Shown: positions 17,999 to 26,852 of the stretch, in pieces
How positions within the stretch are numbered: position 1 is the stretch's first letter
Layout of the letters: each line of letters begins with the position of its first letter
From: Bombella intestini
Lineage (GTDB): Bacteria > Pseudomonadota > Alphaproteobacteria > Acetobacterales > Acetobacteraceae
Assembly (NCBI RefSeq): GCF_002003665.1
Contig: NZ_JATM01000003.1
Span: forward strand, 248,001-312,000
DNA: 64,000 bases
Direction: 5' to 3'
Notes under the pieces: generated by a model
Seen by the model: only the letters and a program-made list of their open reading frames with translations
What the model was told of the DNA's origin: nothing
Database searches by the model: none
Made by a program: the position numbers and the translations under genes

Positions 17999-19453
17999 AT
18001 GGGATCGTTCAGCAGGTCCGTTAGAGGGCAGGGTAGTGCTTCTCCAACGTCATCGGCCGGCAGTGCCGGGCTAAAAAAGGTCATGGGACCGTGGAAGCTG
18101 ACGGCACTTGGGGTAGGGGTGACTGTTGGTGCCGGTCTGTTTTCTTTAACAGGCGTTGCAGCGGGCCAGCATGCAGGGCCCGCTGTGCTGCTGTCCTTTA
18201 TTGTGGCGGCCATTGCGTGCGGATTTGCGGGCCTCTGCTATGCCGAGCTTGCGGGGATGATGCCTTTGGCCTCTGGCTCTGCCTACTCCTATGCTTCCCG
18301 TATTATGGGGCGAGGGATGGGCTGGGTCATTGGTTGGGATTTGATACTGGAATATATCGTTGCGGCTGCTGCTGTGGCCTCCAGTTGGTCGGGCTATGTG
18401 GTCTCTTTGCTGCGTGGTTGGGGGATCGTTCTGGACCCTCGGTTTCTTGCCCCTACGATGACGCCGGTCATCATGCCGGATGGGCGGCATGTGCTGGCGT
18501 GGGTTAATGCGCCGGCTATGCTGATCCTCGCGCTGGTTTCGATCATGCTGATGCGGGGAATGAAGGAATCCAGCACGATCAACAGTATCATCGTAGGGCT
18601 GAAACTTTCCATTGTGGCACTGGTTATCATCATGTGTCTGCCATCAGTAAACGGAGCGAATTTCCATCCCTTCATCCCACAGAATACGGGACATTTCGGG
18701 CACTTTGGCTTTAGCGGGATCATGCAGGCTGCGAGCATGACCTTTTTTGCCTATATCGGGTTTGACATCGTCTCTACCGCTGCACGGGATACAGCTCATC
18801 CGCAGAGAGACCTTCCTTTAGGCATTATGGGAAGTTTGCTGATCAGCTCTGTTCTTTATGTAGCGTTTGCTGCCGTTTTGGTCGGTGTGGTGAATTATCA
18901 CGAGCTTGCCAATGATCCCAACCCGGTCGCCACGTTGATGGATCATGTTCATATTCCGTTTCTGGCTCCATTGGTGAAGCTGGGGATTTCGATAGGGTAT
19001 ATTTCGGTTCTATATGGGTTGCTTCTGGGCCAGAGCCGTGTGGCGATTGCTATGTCGGATGATGGGCTGTTGCCCCGTTTTCTCGCACGGCTGAACCCAC
19101 GGACTCATACCCCTTGGACGACACATATTTTGATTGGCGTGGCAGCCTGTGTCTTGGCGGGGACATTACCGATTGGCGTTCTGGGAGCCATGACCTCCAT
19201 TGGGACGTTGCTGGCTTTTGTGATCGTGTGCATTGCCGTTATGATTCTACGGTTTCGTGCGCCGGAGATGGAGCGTTGCTTTACAGTGCCGGGTGGGGCG
19301 TTGTTCATCCCACTGGCGGGGGCGTTGTCCTGCGGTGCCGTGATGATGTCCATGGATGGTATCACATGGGCACGGTTGGTGATTTGGCTGGTGATCGGTG
19401 GCGGTATTTATCTGGTCTATGGGCGGCGTCACGGCCGTGTAAATGGATCGTAA
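17999..19453 (+). CDS. APC-family amino acid permease (cationic amino acid transporter-like)
   Basis: This 484-residue protein has twelve or more membrane segments. VTVGAGLFSLTGVAAGQHAGPA in segment one and the second-segment pattern LCYAELAGMMPLASGSAYSYA are typical of the CAT branch of the APC superfamily. GFDIVSTAARDTAHPQRDLPLGI matches the conserved loop after segment six. The substrate is unknown; basic or branched amino acids are usual. The start follows GGGGAG. It precedes the tandem barrel genes with a 210-base gap. Confidence 0.82.
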   Translation: MGSFSRSVRGQGSASPTSSAGSAGLKKVMGPWKLTALGVGVTVGAGLFSLTGVAAGQHAGPAVLLSFIVAAIACGFAGLCYAELAGMMPLASGSAYSYASRIMGRGMGWVIGWDLILEYIVAAAAVASSWSGYVVSLLRGWGIVLDPRFLAPTMTPVIMPDGRHVLAWVNAPAMLILALVSIMLMRGMKESSTINSIIVGLKLSIVALVIIMCLPSVNGANFHPFIPQNTGHFGHFGFSGIMQAASMTFFAYIGFDIVSTAARDTAHPQRDLPLGIMGSLLISSVLYVAFAAVLVGVVNYHELANDPNPVATLMDHVHIPFLAPLVKLGISIGYISVLYGLLLGQSRVAIAMSDDGLLPRFLARLNPRTHTPWTTHILIGVAACVLAGTLPIGVLGAMTSIGTLLAFVIVCIAVMILRFRAPEMERCFTVPGGALFIPLAGALSCGAVMMSMDGITWARLVIWLVIGGGIYLVYGRRHGRVNGS

Positions 19454-19663
19454 GAGGGAATGGAAGGCTGGGACCGGCAGGGTAGAGGGTGATCTGTCGC
19501 CATTGTTGCGGACTTATTGGCGGCAGAAAAGTGCTGTATGTATCCTCCTGTTGCAGAATAGCATTATGGTCGGCAAATGTATTTCCGAGGTCGTAACATT
19601 TTCTGGATTATTGGTCTGACATGAGATAATAAGCCGCCAGAACAGCCTAGAAAAAGGACGGAC

Positions 19664-21190
19664 ATGGCGGTGAGGGTGCAGAAACTGCTTTATGCGGCAG
19701 CAATGTCAGCTGGTGTTTTTGCTGCACCTAAAGCCTATGCTGATATTTCTTTGTTCTCCCGCAAGGATATTACCATTAACGCCGCCCTCGATATCGGGGG
19801 CGATGCGTTTTATTTTCCCAATGCCAATTTTGGTACTGGCTCTTATGCGCCGCATAAGTCGGGTTATTCACGCACAAAAAATGTCACTCTGGCCGAGCTT
19901 TATGGCCAGCCTATGCTTTCTGGCACATGGCAAACCCCGTGGGGTTTCTCAGTATTTGGGTTGGTGTCTGCTATTGGGTCCACAACCCTAGGGGATGGTG
20001 ATGCTGAAAGCGTGAGCCAGACCTCGGGCACACCCCGGCAGGTGAATCTTGAAGATGCTAATCTGGGTGTGAAGATTCCTCTCAATGGAAAGAGGAGGCT
20101 GATCATCGAAGGGGGACGGCAGAAGTTCCAGATTGATGATGGCTTCCTCATGGGGAAGGGGGCTTACAGTTCGGGCGAGCGTGGGGCCTGGTGGTATGCC
20201 CCTCGCTTTGCCTTTTCCGGGCCCGGTGTCCTGAAATATGAGGGGCAGTCTATCCGGTCGGATGTCTTCATGCTGGAGAATAACAGTAATAACCGCCAGA
20301 CTTACGGGAATGACAAGCCAGAAACAAAGTTTGTTGGGTTTGATGTAACTCTTTTCCGTAGCAAACCGGGCGGAGACGGTGGAAGTACCTACGGGGATAG
20401 GGAGGCTTACGTTACGCTGACGTATTTCTATGTTCGTCACGCCGATAAGGGAGCCGCTTACGATTACTCCAACAGGGCAGATCGGCAGGGCATGAGCGTG
20501 ACAGCTCTCAGTTGGGGCGGCACACCGTTCGCCATGAAGAGACATCCTTTTACAAAGAATATTACATTCTATGGCAATTTTGTTTCTGAGCAGAATAGCC
20601 ACGCAGGCAATGGCTATAAGGGTGTCAGCGCATATGCTGTGTATGTGGAACCCGGCTATACGTTTGCCAACCTGCCATGGCGGCCGCATGTTTTCTACCG
20701 TTATACCCGCTTCAGTGGTGGTAAGAACCCGCATAGCCGGACGAAGCATAATTACGATACGTTCTTCCTTTACGATGGTGCTCGGTACACTTATGGCGGC
20801 TACTGGCCGGGTGAAATCGTAGGGAACAACATGTCACCGCTCTCCAATATGGAGGTTCAGCAGTTTGATATTACCGGGGTACCGCCTGTCCATCTGCTGA
20901 AGAAGGATGACGAGCTGAAACTCGGCCTGCATTTTTATGATCTCGCTTATCTCTACCCTACCGGGGCAGGCCTTCCAGCGGGAACGAAGCGGCATATGTC
21001 AGATGAGGTTAATGTTTCAGCCGAATATGCCCTTGATGCGAACACATCTGGTGCGATTGCTGCTGGGGCGGCTTTTTCTGGTCCGGGTGGGCGGGCTTTG
21101 GCCAAGGATGGCGTGCCAGCTGGGCAGGGCATGCCGAGGATTCATGGTGCTTCTGGCGTGCTGGAAGTGTATTTTTATAAACATTTCTGA
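19664..21190 (+). CDS. Outer-membrane beta-barrel protein, tandem copy 1
   Basis: This 508-residue protein has a Sec signal peptide (residues 1-26, ending KAYA) and ends in YFYKHF, with the terminal phenylalanine that the BAM machinery recognises. Alternating strands rich in Tyr, Trp and Gly run throughout. It resembles AlgE/alginate-export type porins in length and in the EGGRQKFQIDDGFLMGKGAY region, but I cannot confirm that family by eye. It is closely related over its full length to the next gene. It sits between two amino acid permease genes, so a channel for amino acids or another small solute is possible; that is inference. Confidence 0.7.
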   Translation: MAVRVQKLLYAAAMSAGVFAAPKAYADISLFSRKDITINAALDIGGDAFYFPNANFGTGSYAPHKSGYSRTKNVTLAELYGQPMLSGTWQTPWGFSVFGLVSAIGSTTLGDGDAESVSQTSGTPRQVNLEDANLGVKIPLNGKRRLIIEGGRQKFQIDDGFLMGKGAYSSGERGAWWYAPRFAFSGPGVLKYEGQSIRSDVFMLENNSNNRQTYGNDKPETKFVGFDVTLFRSKPGGDGGSTYGDREAYVTLTYFYVRHADKGAAYDYSNRADRQGMSVTALSWGGTPFAMKRHPFTKNITFYGNFVSEQNSHAGNGYKGVSAYAVYVEPGYTFANLPWRPHVFYRYTRFSGGKNPHSRTKHNYDTFFLYDGARYTYGGYWPGEIVGNNMSPLSNMEVQQFDITGVPPVHLLKKDDELKLGLHFYDLAYLYPTGAGLPAGTKRHMSDEVNVSAEYALDANTSGAIAAGAAFSGPGGRALAKDGVPAGQGMPRIHGASGVLEVYFYKHF

Positions 21191-21441
21191 TTTTTTTCTG
21201 CTTATTTTCTTGTGAATGCCACTCTGCCGACCAGAAACAGGGTAACGGAGCAGAAAGGTTAATAAACTGCCTGCCAGAGCGTAATTTTGGGCTGTAATTT
21301 CTGGAAGATATGACAACGAAAAAAAGCTATATATCATAAGTAAATTATAGATTGTTTTGATATATAGACTGGTCAAGCGATAGACATTTAGGAATTATTC
21401 TGCAATGAAATGAAGAAGAACATTCCTAAAAGGTTTCTCAT

Positions 21442-22971
21442 ATGTCAGCAAAAATGCGGAAGCTCTTCGTTTCGTTGGCCGCTTTGGGCAACGTCTATGC
21501 GATTTCTGACGCCTATGCTGACCAAACACTTGTTTCTACAAAGAATATCTCGATCAAGGCTTCTCTGGATATTGGGGGGGATGCATTCTTTCTGCCAAAT
21601 ACTAATTACGGTACAGGCTCTTACCGTGAGCGGCGGACAGGTGGTTATGCCTTGATCAAGGACACGACCTATGCCGAGCTGTATGGCAAGCCCATAATTG
21701 CTGGGCAATGGAAAACCCCGTGGGGTTTCAGTGTATTCGGGCAGGCTTCAGCCATTGGGTCTACGACATTGGGGGATGGGGATGCTGAGAGTGTGTCCCA
21801 GACCACACGAACCCCTCGTGCCGTTACGTTGGAGGAAGCCAATCTGGGAATAGATTTGCCCTTCAATAGTGAGAGAAAGCTGATTATCGAAGGGGGGCGG
21901 CAGAAGTTCCAGATTGATGATGGCTTTCTGATGGGGAAAGGGGCTTATAGCTCTGGCGATCGTGGTGCGTGGTGGTATGCGCCCCGTTTTGCTTTTTCTG
22001 GTCCGGGTGTCATCAAGTATCAGGGTAAGAAGCTCCGTGCGGATGTCTTCATGTTGGAGAATAATACCAATAATAAGCAGAACCGGAATTATGACCGCCC
22101 AGAGACAAAGTTCGAAGGGTTTGATATTACATGGTTCCGAAGCAAACCGGGTGGGGATGGTGGCTCTTCCTATGAGGATAGAGCGGCTTATCTGACGCTG
22201 GCTTACTTCCATGTACGGAAGGCAAATATCGGTGCTGCCTATGACTACGCCAATCGTGGAGACCGTCAGGGTATGAATGTAACCCAGCTGGGTTGGGGCG
22301 GTACGTTTGTGCCGATCAAGGCGCTAGGAATCTCGAAGAATTTTACCCTCTACGGCACGTTTGTTTCTGAGCAGAACAGCCACGCCGGAAATGGGTATAA
22401 AGGGGTTAGTGCCTATGCAACCTACATAGAGCCAGGCTACACATTTACGACCCTGCCGTGGAAGCCTCATATCTTCTACCGCTATACCCGCTTTAGTGGG
22501 GGAAAGAACCCGCAGAGCCGGACAAAGCATAATTACGATACGTACTTTTTGTACGATGGTCGCCGTTATACATATGGTGGGTTTTGGCCGGGAGAGATTA
22601 CGGGTATGTATCTCTCTCCACTCTCCAACATGGAGGTGCATCAGGTGGATTTGACGGGTGTCCCGCCTGTTCATCTGCTGCGGAAGGAGGACGAGTTGAA
22701 GCTAGGTCTGCATTTTTATGACCTGTCTTTTCTCTACCCAACAGGCTCTGGGCTGCCGAGTAATGTCGGGAGCCATATGTCAGATGAGCTTGATTTCTCC
22801 GCAGAATATACGTTTGATGGTAATACATCGGGAGCGATTACCGGTGGCGTTGCTTTTGCGGGGCCAGCGGGGAAAGCACTGGCAAAGTCGGGTGTGCCGA
22901 GTGGCATGGAAATCCCTCCTATCCACGGAACGTCCGGTGTGCTGGAGCTGTATTTTTATCGTCATTTCTAG
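21442..22971 (+). CDS. Outer-membrane beta-barrel protein, tandem copy 2
   Basis: This 509-residue paralogue of the preceding gene has a signal peptide (to about residue 26, DAYA) and the same C-terminal FYRHF barrel signature. Identical blocks include EGGRQKFQIDDGFLMGKGAY, NSHAGNGYKGVSAYA and VPPVHLL; the differences lie mainly in predicted loops. The 251-base gap before it holds AT-rich sequence that could carry its own promoter. The ribosome binding site is AAAAGG. Tandem duplication followed by loop divergence suggests two pores of different specificity or regulation. Confidence 0.7.
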   Translation: MSAKMRKLFVSLAALGNVYAISDAYADQTLVSTKNISIKASLDIGGDAFFLPNTNYGTGSYRERRTGGYALIKDTTYAELYGKPIIAGQWKTPWGFSVFGQASAIGSTTLGDGDAESVSQTTRTPRAVTLEEANLGIDLPFNSERKLIIEGGRQKFQIDDGFLMGKGAYSSGDRGAWWYAPRFAFSGPGVIKYQGKKLRADVFMLENNTNNKQNRNYDRPETKFEGFDITWFRSKPGGDGGSSYEDRAAYLTLAYFHVRKANIGAAYDYANRGDRQGMNVTQLGWGGTFVPIKALGISKNFTLYGTFVSEQNSHAGNGYKGVSAYATYIEPGYTFTTLPWKPHIFYRYTRFSGGKNPQSRTKHNYDTYFLYDGRRYTYGGFWPGEITGMYLSPLSNMEVHQVDLTGVPPVHLLRKEDELKLGLHFYDLSFLYPTGSGLPSNVGSHMSDELDFSAEYTFDGNTSGAITGGVAFAGPAGKALAKSGVPSGMEIPPIHGTSGVLELYFYRHF

Positions 22972-23104
22972 TAGGGGCAGGGTTTTATGCTGTTCCGGCT
23001 TCCCTTTTGAGAGGGGATGTTACAAAATGGGAATGACTTAGCGGGGAGCCTACCATCCATGGGATGGGCAACTTGCACAGCCAACTATTCATAAGGACCT
23101 TTTC

Positions 23105-24523
23105 ATGAAGGAACCCACCACTGACCAGACTCTGTCCGAAGATAAAGGACTTTCGAGTCGTCATATTGCGATGATCGCCCTTGGCGGCGTGATTGGCGCC
23201 GGGCTGTTTGTCGGGAGCAGTGCCGCCATCGCCAAAGCGGGGCCGGGCATCGCACTTGTTTTCGTGGCCGTTGGATTCCTGATTATGGCGATCATGCGGA
23301 TGCTTGGCGAGATCGTTGTCAGTGACCCTGGCCGTGGCTCTTTTGTGGAGTATATCCGCCTCGCCCACGGGGATCGGATCGGCTTTGCCTCTGGCTGGCT
23401 GTACTGGTTCTTCTGGGTAGTTGTGATTGGCTCGGAAGCTATCGCTGGTGCCATGATGCTGCGGGACTGGATTCATCTGCCGGTCTGGCTGCTGGCTGTC
23501 GTGCTCATTCTTTGCATGAAGCTCGTCAACTTCTTTGCGCCTAAGATCTTTGGTGAGTGTGAGTTCTGGCTCTCCAGCGTCAAAGTCTTCACCATTGTGG
23601 CCTTTATCCTGCTGTCGCTGCTGTTCGTTCTGCACGTGTTTGGGCCGGGTGTTCCTGTTCATCATAACCTGTTCGGCCAGCGTGGTCTGTTCCCGAATGG
23701 TGTCGTGCCGTTGCTAGCACTGGTGCCGACCGTGCTGTTCACCATGATGGGATCCGAGATCTCCACCGTGGCAGCTTCTGAGACATCTGACCCGGGCGAG
23801 AATGTCTCCCGTGTGACACGGACGCTCGGCCTGCGTATCATGATGTTCTACGTCTCCTCCATTTGTTTGATCACGATGATCGTTCCGTGGTGGACCCTGT
23901 ATCCGGGTAAGTCCCCGTTCGTGGCCGTGCTCAAGATCATGGGTGTGCCGGGTGCTGCGCTGATTATGCAGATTGCTATTCTCAGTGCCGTTCTGTCCTG
24001 CCTGAACTCCAGCATGTACATTACGTCCCGTATTCTGACAGAGCTGGCTATTCAGGGTGATGCGCCTGCTTTCTTGGTGCGTACATCACCGGACAAGGCC
24101 CCTCGTATGGCTATTACGATCAGCTCCGGTGCTGGTCTGTTGGTGGCATTCTCCTCGATCTTTGCACCGAGTGAGATTTTTGGCTTCCTGCTGAACTGTA
24201 GTGGCGGTCTTATCCTGCTGACATATGCCCTGATCTCCACCACATACATCGTACTGCGTGGTCGTAGTAAGAGAGCCGGGACCAGCAAGCATTTTGCGCT
24301 GCCGCTTTTCCCGTATTTCAGCATCCTGTGTCTGGCTGCCATTGTTCTGGTGTTTGTGGCCATGCTGATCAATCCAGCCGAGCGTGAAACAGCCTTTGCC
24401 TCCCTCGGCACGGCGGTGGTCTGCTACCTGATGGCTTGTAACTTCGCTAGCCGTCTGGCCCCTGTAGCGACAACGGAAGAGCCTGCCTCCACAGAGGAAC
24501 AGGCTGACAAAGAAGGCGAATAA
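23105..24523 (+). CDS. AAT-type amino acid permease
   Basis: The 472-residue protein has twelve predicted membrane segments and a charged C-terminal tail. SRHIAMIALGGVIGAGLFVGSS is the classical first segment of the AAT branch (GabP, AnsP, LysP, AroP) of the APC superfamily. MLGEIVVSDPGRGSFVEYIR and SEISTVAASETSDPGENVSR are the matching conserved loops. The substrate cannot be decided; GabP-like or aromatic transport is possible. It lies directly after the barrel genes and is followed by a strong terminator. Confidence 0.83.
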   Translation: MKEPTTDQTLSEDKGLSSRHIAMIALGGVIGAGLFVGSSAAIAKAGPGIALVFVAVGFLIMAIMRMLGEIVVSDPGRGSFVEYIRLAHGDRIGFASGWLYWFFWVVVIGSEAIAGAMMLRDWIHLPVWLLAVVLILCMKLVNFFAPKIFGECEFWLSSVKVFTIVAFILLSLLFVLHVFGPGVPVHHNLFGQRGLFPNGVVPLLALVPTVLFTMMGSEISTVAASETSDPGENVSRVTRTLGLRIMMFYVSSICLITMIVPWWTLYPGKSPFVAVLKIMGVPGAALIMQIAILSAVLSCLNSSMYITSRILTELAIQGDAPAFLVRTSPDKAPRMAITISSGAGLLVAFSSIFAPSEIFGFLLNCSGGLILLTYALISTTYIVLRGRSKRAGTSKHFALPLFPYFSILCLAAIVLVFVAMLINPAERETAFASLGTAVVCYLMACNFASRLAPVATTEEPASTEEQADKEGE

Positions 24524-24572
24524 TGTTGATGGGGGAGGGTAAGCCCTCTCCCAGAAAGGTTCATCTTCGGGA

Positions 24573-24608
24573 AGAACGGATCTGCTCGTCAGGTCCGTTC
24601 TTTTTTTA
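24573..24608 (+). terminator. Rho-independent terminator
   Basis: AAGAACGGA (24573-24581) pairs with TCCGTTCTT (24595-24603), with CTG/CAG pairing inside, followed by a run of T. It ends the permease transcript. Confidence 0.88.
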
Positions 24609-24633
24609 TGCCTGAACAGGAAGGGGGGGCTGT

Positions 24634-25062
24634 TCAGCTTAGGGAAACCAATATGGCCCCCAACCCGATAAATGCGATACCCAGCCAGCCTTTAACGGAG
24701 AGCTGTTCTCCCAGCACTGTGACGCCGAGGATGGCAACAAAGACGACACTTAGTTTGTCGAGTGGGGCCACACGGACGGCATCTCCCATTTTGAGCGCAC
24801 GAAAATAACACAGCCATGAAGCCCCTGTTGCCAGCCCGGAGAGCAGAAGGAACAGGCAGGCCCGTGGGTTGAATCCTTCGGTGCTATGAAACTTACCTGT
24901 TACCAGCAGGATCGTGCCCAGTACGCCAAGAATGACCAGTGTACGGATAAAAGTGGCGAGGTCGGAATCAATAGTGCTGACGCCGATCTTGGCGCACAGG
25001 GCTGTCAGTGCTGCAAAACCAGCCGAAAGTAAGGCCCAGAAAATCCATGAGGAGGAAAGCAT
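24634..25062 (-). CDS. EamA/DMT-family small transporter
   Basis: This 142-residue protein has five predicted membrane segments and corresponds to a single EamA domain (drug/metabolite transporter superfamily, short form). ALLSAGFAALTALCAKIGVS opens it and a C-terminal GWLGIAFIGLGAILV closes it. Such half-size proteins probably work as dimers; the substrate is unknown. The start at 25062 gives the family N-terminus with AGAGG upstream; the 28-residue extension to 25146 looks non-coding. Confidence 0.75.
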   Translation of the reverse strand: MLSSSWIFWALLSAGFAALTALCAKIGVSTIDSDLATFIRTLVILGVLGTILLVTGKFHSTEGFNPRACLFLLLSGLATGASWLCYFRALKMGDAVRVAPLDKLSVVFVAILGVTVLGEQLSVKGWLGIAFIGLGAILVSLS

Positions 25063-25156
25063 GATGATGTGGCCTCTCTGGTGTCTCAAGAATGGAAGTG
25101 AGTTGAATGAGTAAAAGACCAAGGGAGGTACTTCCAGCCCGGTCATAAGCGAGAGT

Positions 25157-25171
25157 TAGGGGCTGCCCCTA
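25157..25171. promoter_or_regulatory. Palindrome TAGGGGC-T-GCCCCTA
   Basis: A perfect 7-bp inverted repeat with a single central base lies in the divergent gap between the EamA gene and the porin operon. The spacing is too short for an RNA hairpin of full length, so a protein-binding site is the better reading. Nothing identifies the regulator. Confidence 0.3.
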
Positions 25172-25270
25172 CTGCACGGTAGTTTTTACCTGTCGGATGC
25201 TTCCGTTCTCTCTGTGTGGTGTCTGCCATATTTGTGGCGGAGCTGCGGATATTGAGAGTGTGCACAAAAT

Positions 25271-25336
25271 GCGAATGAGAATCAATTTTCAATTGCAAAA
25301 GAGGTTTCGTCTATCTTAGTAATAAGAATCATTTAC
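25271..25336 (+). promoter_or_regulatory. Two Fur-like boxes upstream of the porin operon
   Basis: Box 1 (25271-25289) and box 2 (25318-25336) each match about 13 of 19 positions of the GATAATGATAATCATTATC consensus, with cores AATGAGAATCA and AATAAGAATCATT. Box 2 ends 15 bases before the porin start. Iron repression of the three-gene operon is therefore likely. The related core AAGAATCA occurs upstream of the TonB-dependent receptor at 62.8 kb. Confidence 0.6.
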
Positions 25337-25351
25337 AACTAGCAGGCCGTC

Positions 25352-26842
25352 ATGAACCCGTCCATTCTCTCTAGAAAGCTGCAATCCCGCTTGTTGCACT
25401 GCGTTACACGGGCTGTAGCGCTTGGTGCTCTGTCTTTCGTTATGGCTACTGCGGCTTATGCCCGTGCGCCGATGGTCAATCTGGGGAACGCTGCGGCAGC
25501 CGGTGATGAGAATGCGGATGGTCCTTTTGGTTTTCTTTCGAATTGGAAACGTGATTCCAATTTGCTTGGCAGCATGTGGGGGTTGCGGACAGCCATGGGG
25601 AAGGCGGGGCTGGTGTTCGCTTTGCAGGAGACGTCAGAGATCTTCGGCAATGTGACGGGGGGAACACGTAAAGGAGCCGCTTATGATGGGCTGACCGTGG
25701 CTGTGTTGCAGCTCAATACACAGCGTGCCTTTGGCTGGTATGGGGGTACCTTCCAGGTCAGTATGGAGCAGATACACGGGCGTAATCTGAGTGATGATAA
25801 CTTGCAGGTTGCCCAGACGATCAGCGGTATTGAGGCTGACCGCTCCACACGCTTGTGGGAAATGTGGTTTGACCAGAAATTCCTCGACCAGCAGGCTTTG
25901 GACATCAAAATAGGCCAGCAGAGTCTTGATCAGGAATGGATGGTCAGCAGCAATGCGCTTGTCTTTGCTAATACGATGTTTGGCTGGCCCATGGTGCCCT
26001 CTGCTGATCTGCCCGGAGGTGGCCCGGCCTATCCGTTATCTTCACTGGGTGTGCGGGCAAAATATTGGATGGCCACACCACTCTATGTGCAGGCTGGTGT
26101 ATTTAGTGGCAGTCCTGCCCATAATGTTAGTGTGGATGCACAGAAGAGCAACCGGTCTGGGACGAGCTTTGTTCTGAACCGTGGTGTTCTGGCTCTTGTC
26201 GAGTTCCAATATGTTTACCCTGCTCTGGGGGCGATGGTCTCACCAGATCAGGCCGATGCGCTTTCTCGGGTATATCGTCTTGGTGCATGGTACGATTCCG
26301 AGCCTTTTTATGATCAGTATTGGGATAATACCCATATTCCACTTGCTTCTCCGGCGAGTAGCGGGGTGCCTCGTCAGCATCGTGGTGCTTTCAGCTTATA
26401 TGCGGTTGTGGATCAAATGCTGTGGCATAGCCATTATGACCCTAACCGGACATTTAATGTTTTCGGGCGTGCAATGGGAACGCCGCAGTCTAACCGTGTT
26501 CCGAATGACTTCAGTCTGAACTTTGGGTTTACGTTAAAAGACCCGCTGCCGTATCGTCAAGATGACACGTTAGGCCTTGCCATGGGCTATACGCATTTCA
26601 GTAAAGCACTGGCCAAGTTCGACAAGGCCACCCGTTTTTATAGTGGGGCCTACACACCTGCCCAGAGCGGGGAAACCTATATGGAGCTGATGTATCAGTG
26701 CCAGATGACAGGTTGGCTCCAGCTACAGCCCGACTTTCAGTACATTTTCAATCCGTCAGGTGGTGTTCCAAACACTCTCCATCCTGACAGGCGCGTGAAG
26801 GACATTGCGGTCCTTGGTCTACGCGCAAACATTGCCCTGTAG
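25352..26842 (+). CDS. OprB-family carbohydrate-selective porin
   Basis: The 496-residue precursor has a signal peptide (about residues 1-38, ending AAYARA). The mature part shows the OprB pattern: GFLSNWKRDSNLLGSMWGLRTAMGKAGLVFALQETSEIFGNVTGG at the front, then LDIKIGQQSLDQEWM and a long strand-rich barrel ending RANIAL. OprB proteins form trimeric pores for sugars. It is the first gene of an operon with the propeller protein (10-base gap) and the DyP peroxidase, behind Fur-like boxes; iron control of a sugar-type porin is unusual. Confidence 0.85.
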   Translation: MNPSILSRKLQSRLLHCVTRAVALGALSFVMATAAYARAPMVNLGNAAAAGDENADGPFGFLSNWKRDSNLLGSMWGLRTAMGKAGLVFALQETSEIFGNVTGGTRKGAAYDGLTVAVLQLNTQRAFGWYGGTFQVSMEQIHGRNLSDDNLQVAQTISGIEADRSTRLWEMWFDQKFLDQQALDIKIGQQSLDQEWMVSSNALVFANTMFGWPMVPSADLPGGGPAYPLSSLGVRAKYWMATPLYVQAGVFSGSPAHNVSVDAQKSNRSGTSFVLNRGVLALVEFQYVYPALGAMVSPDQADALSRVYRLGAWYDSEPFYDQYWDNTHIPLASPASSGVPRQHRGAFSLYAVVDQMLWHSHYDPNRTFNVFGRAMGTPQSNRVPNDFSLNFGFTLKDPLPYRQDDTLGLAMGYTHFSKALAKFDKATRFYSGAYTPAQSGETYMELMYQCQMTGWLQLQPDFQYIFNPSGGVPNTLHPDRRVKDIAVLGLRANIAL

Positions 26843-26852
26843 GAGGCCTCTC

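Noticed and set aside
19988-20749. 253-codon minus-strand frame
   Set aside because: Antisense to the first barrel gene; a similar antisense frame exists in its paralogue only because the coding strands are alike.
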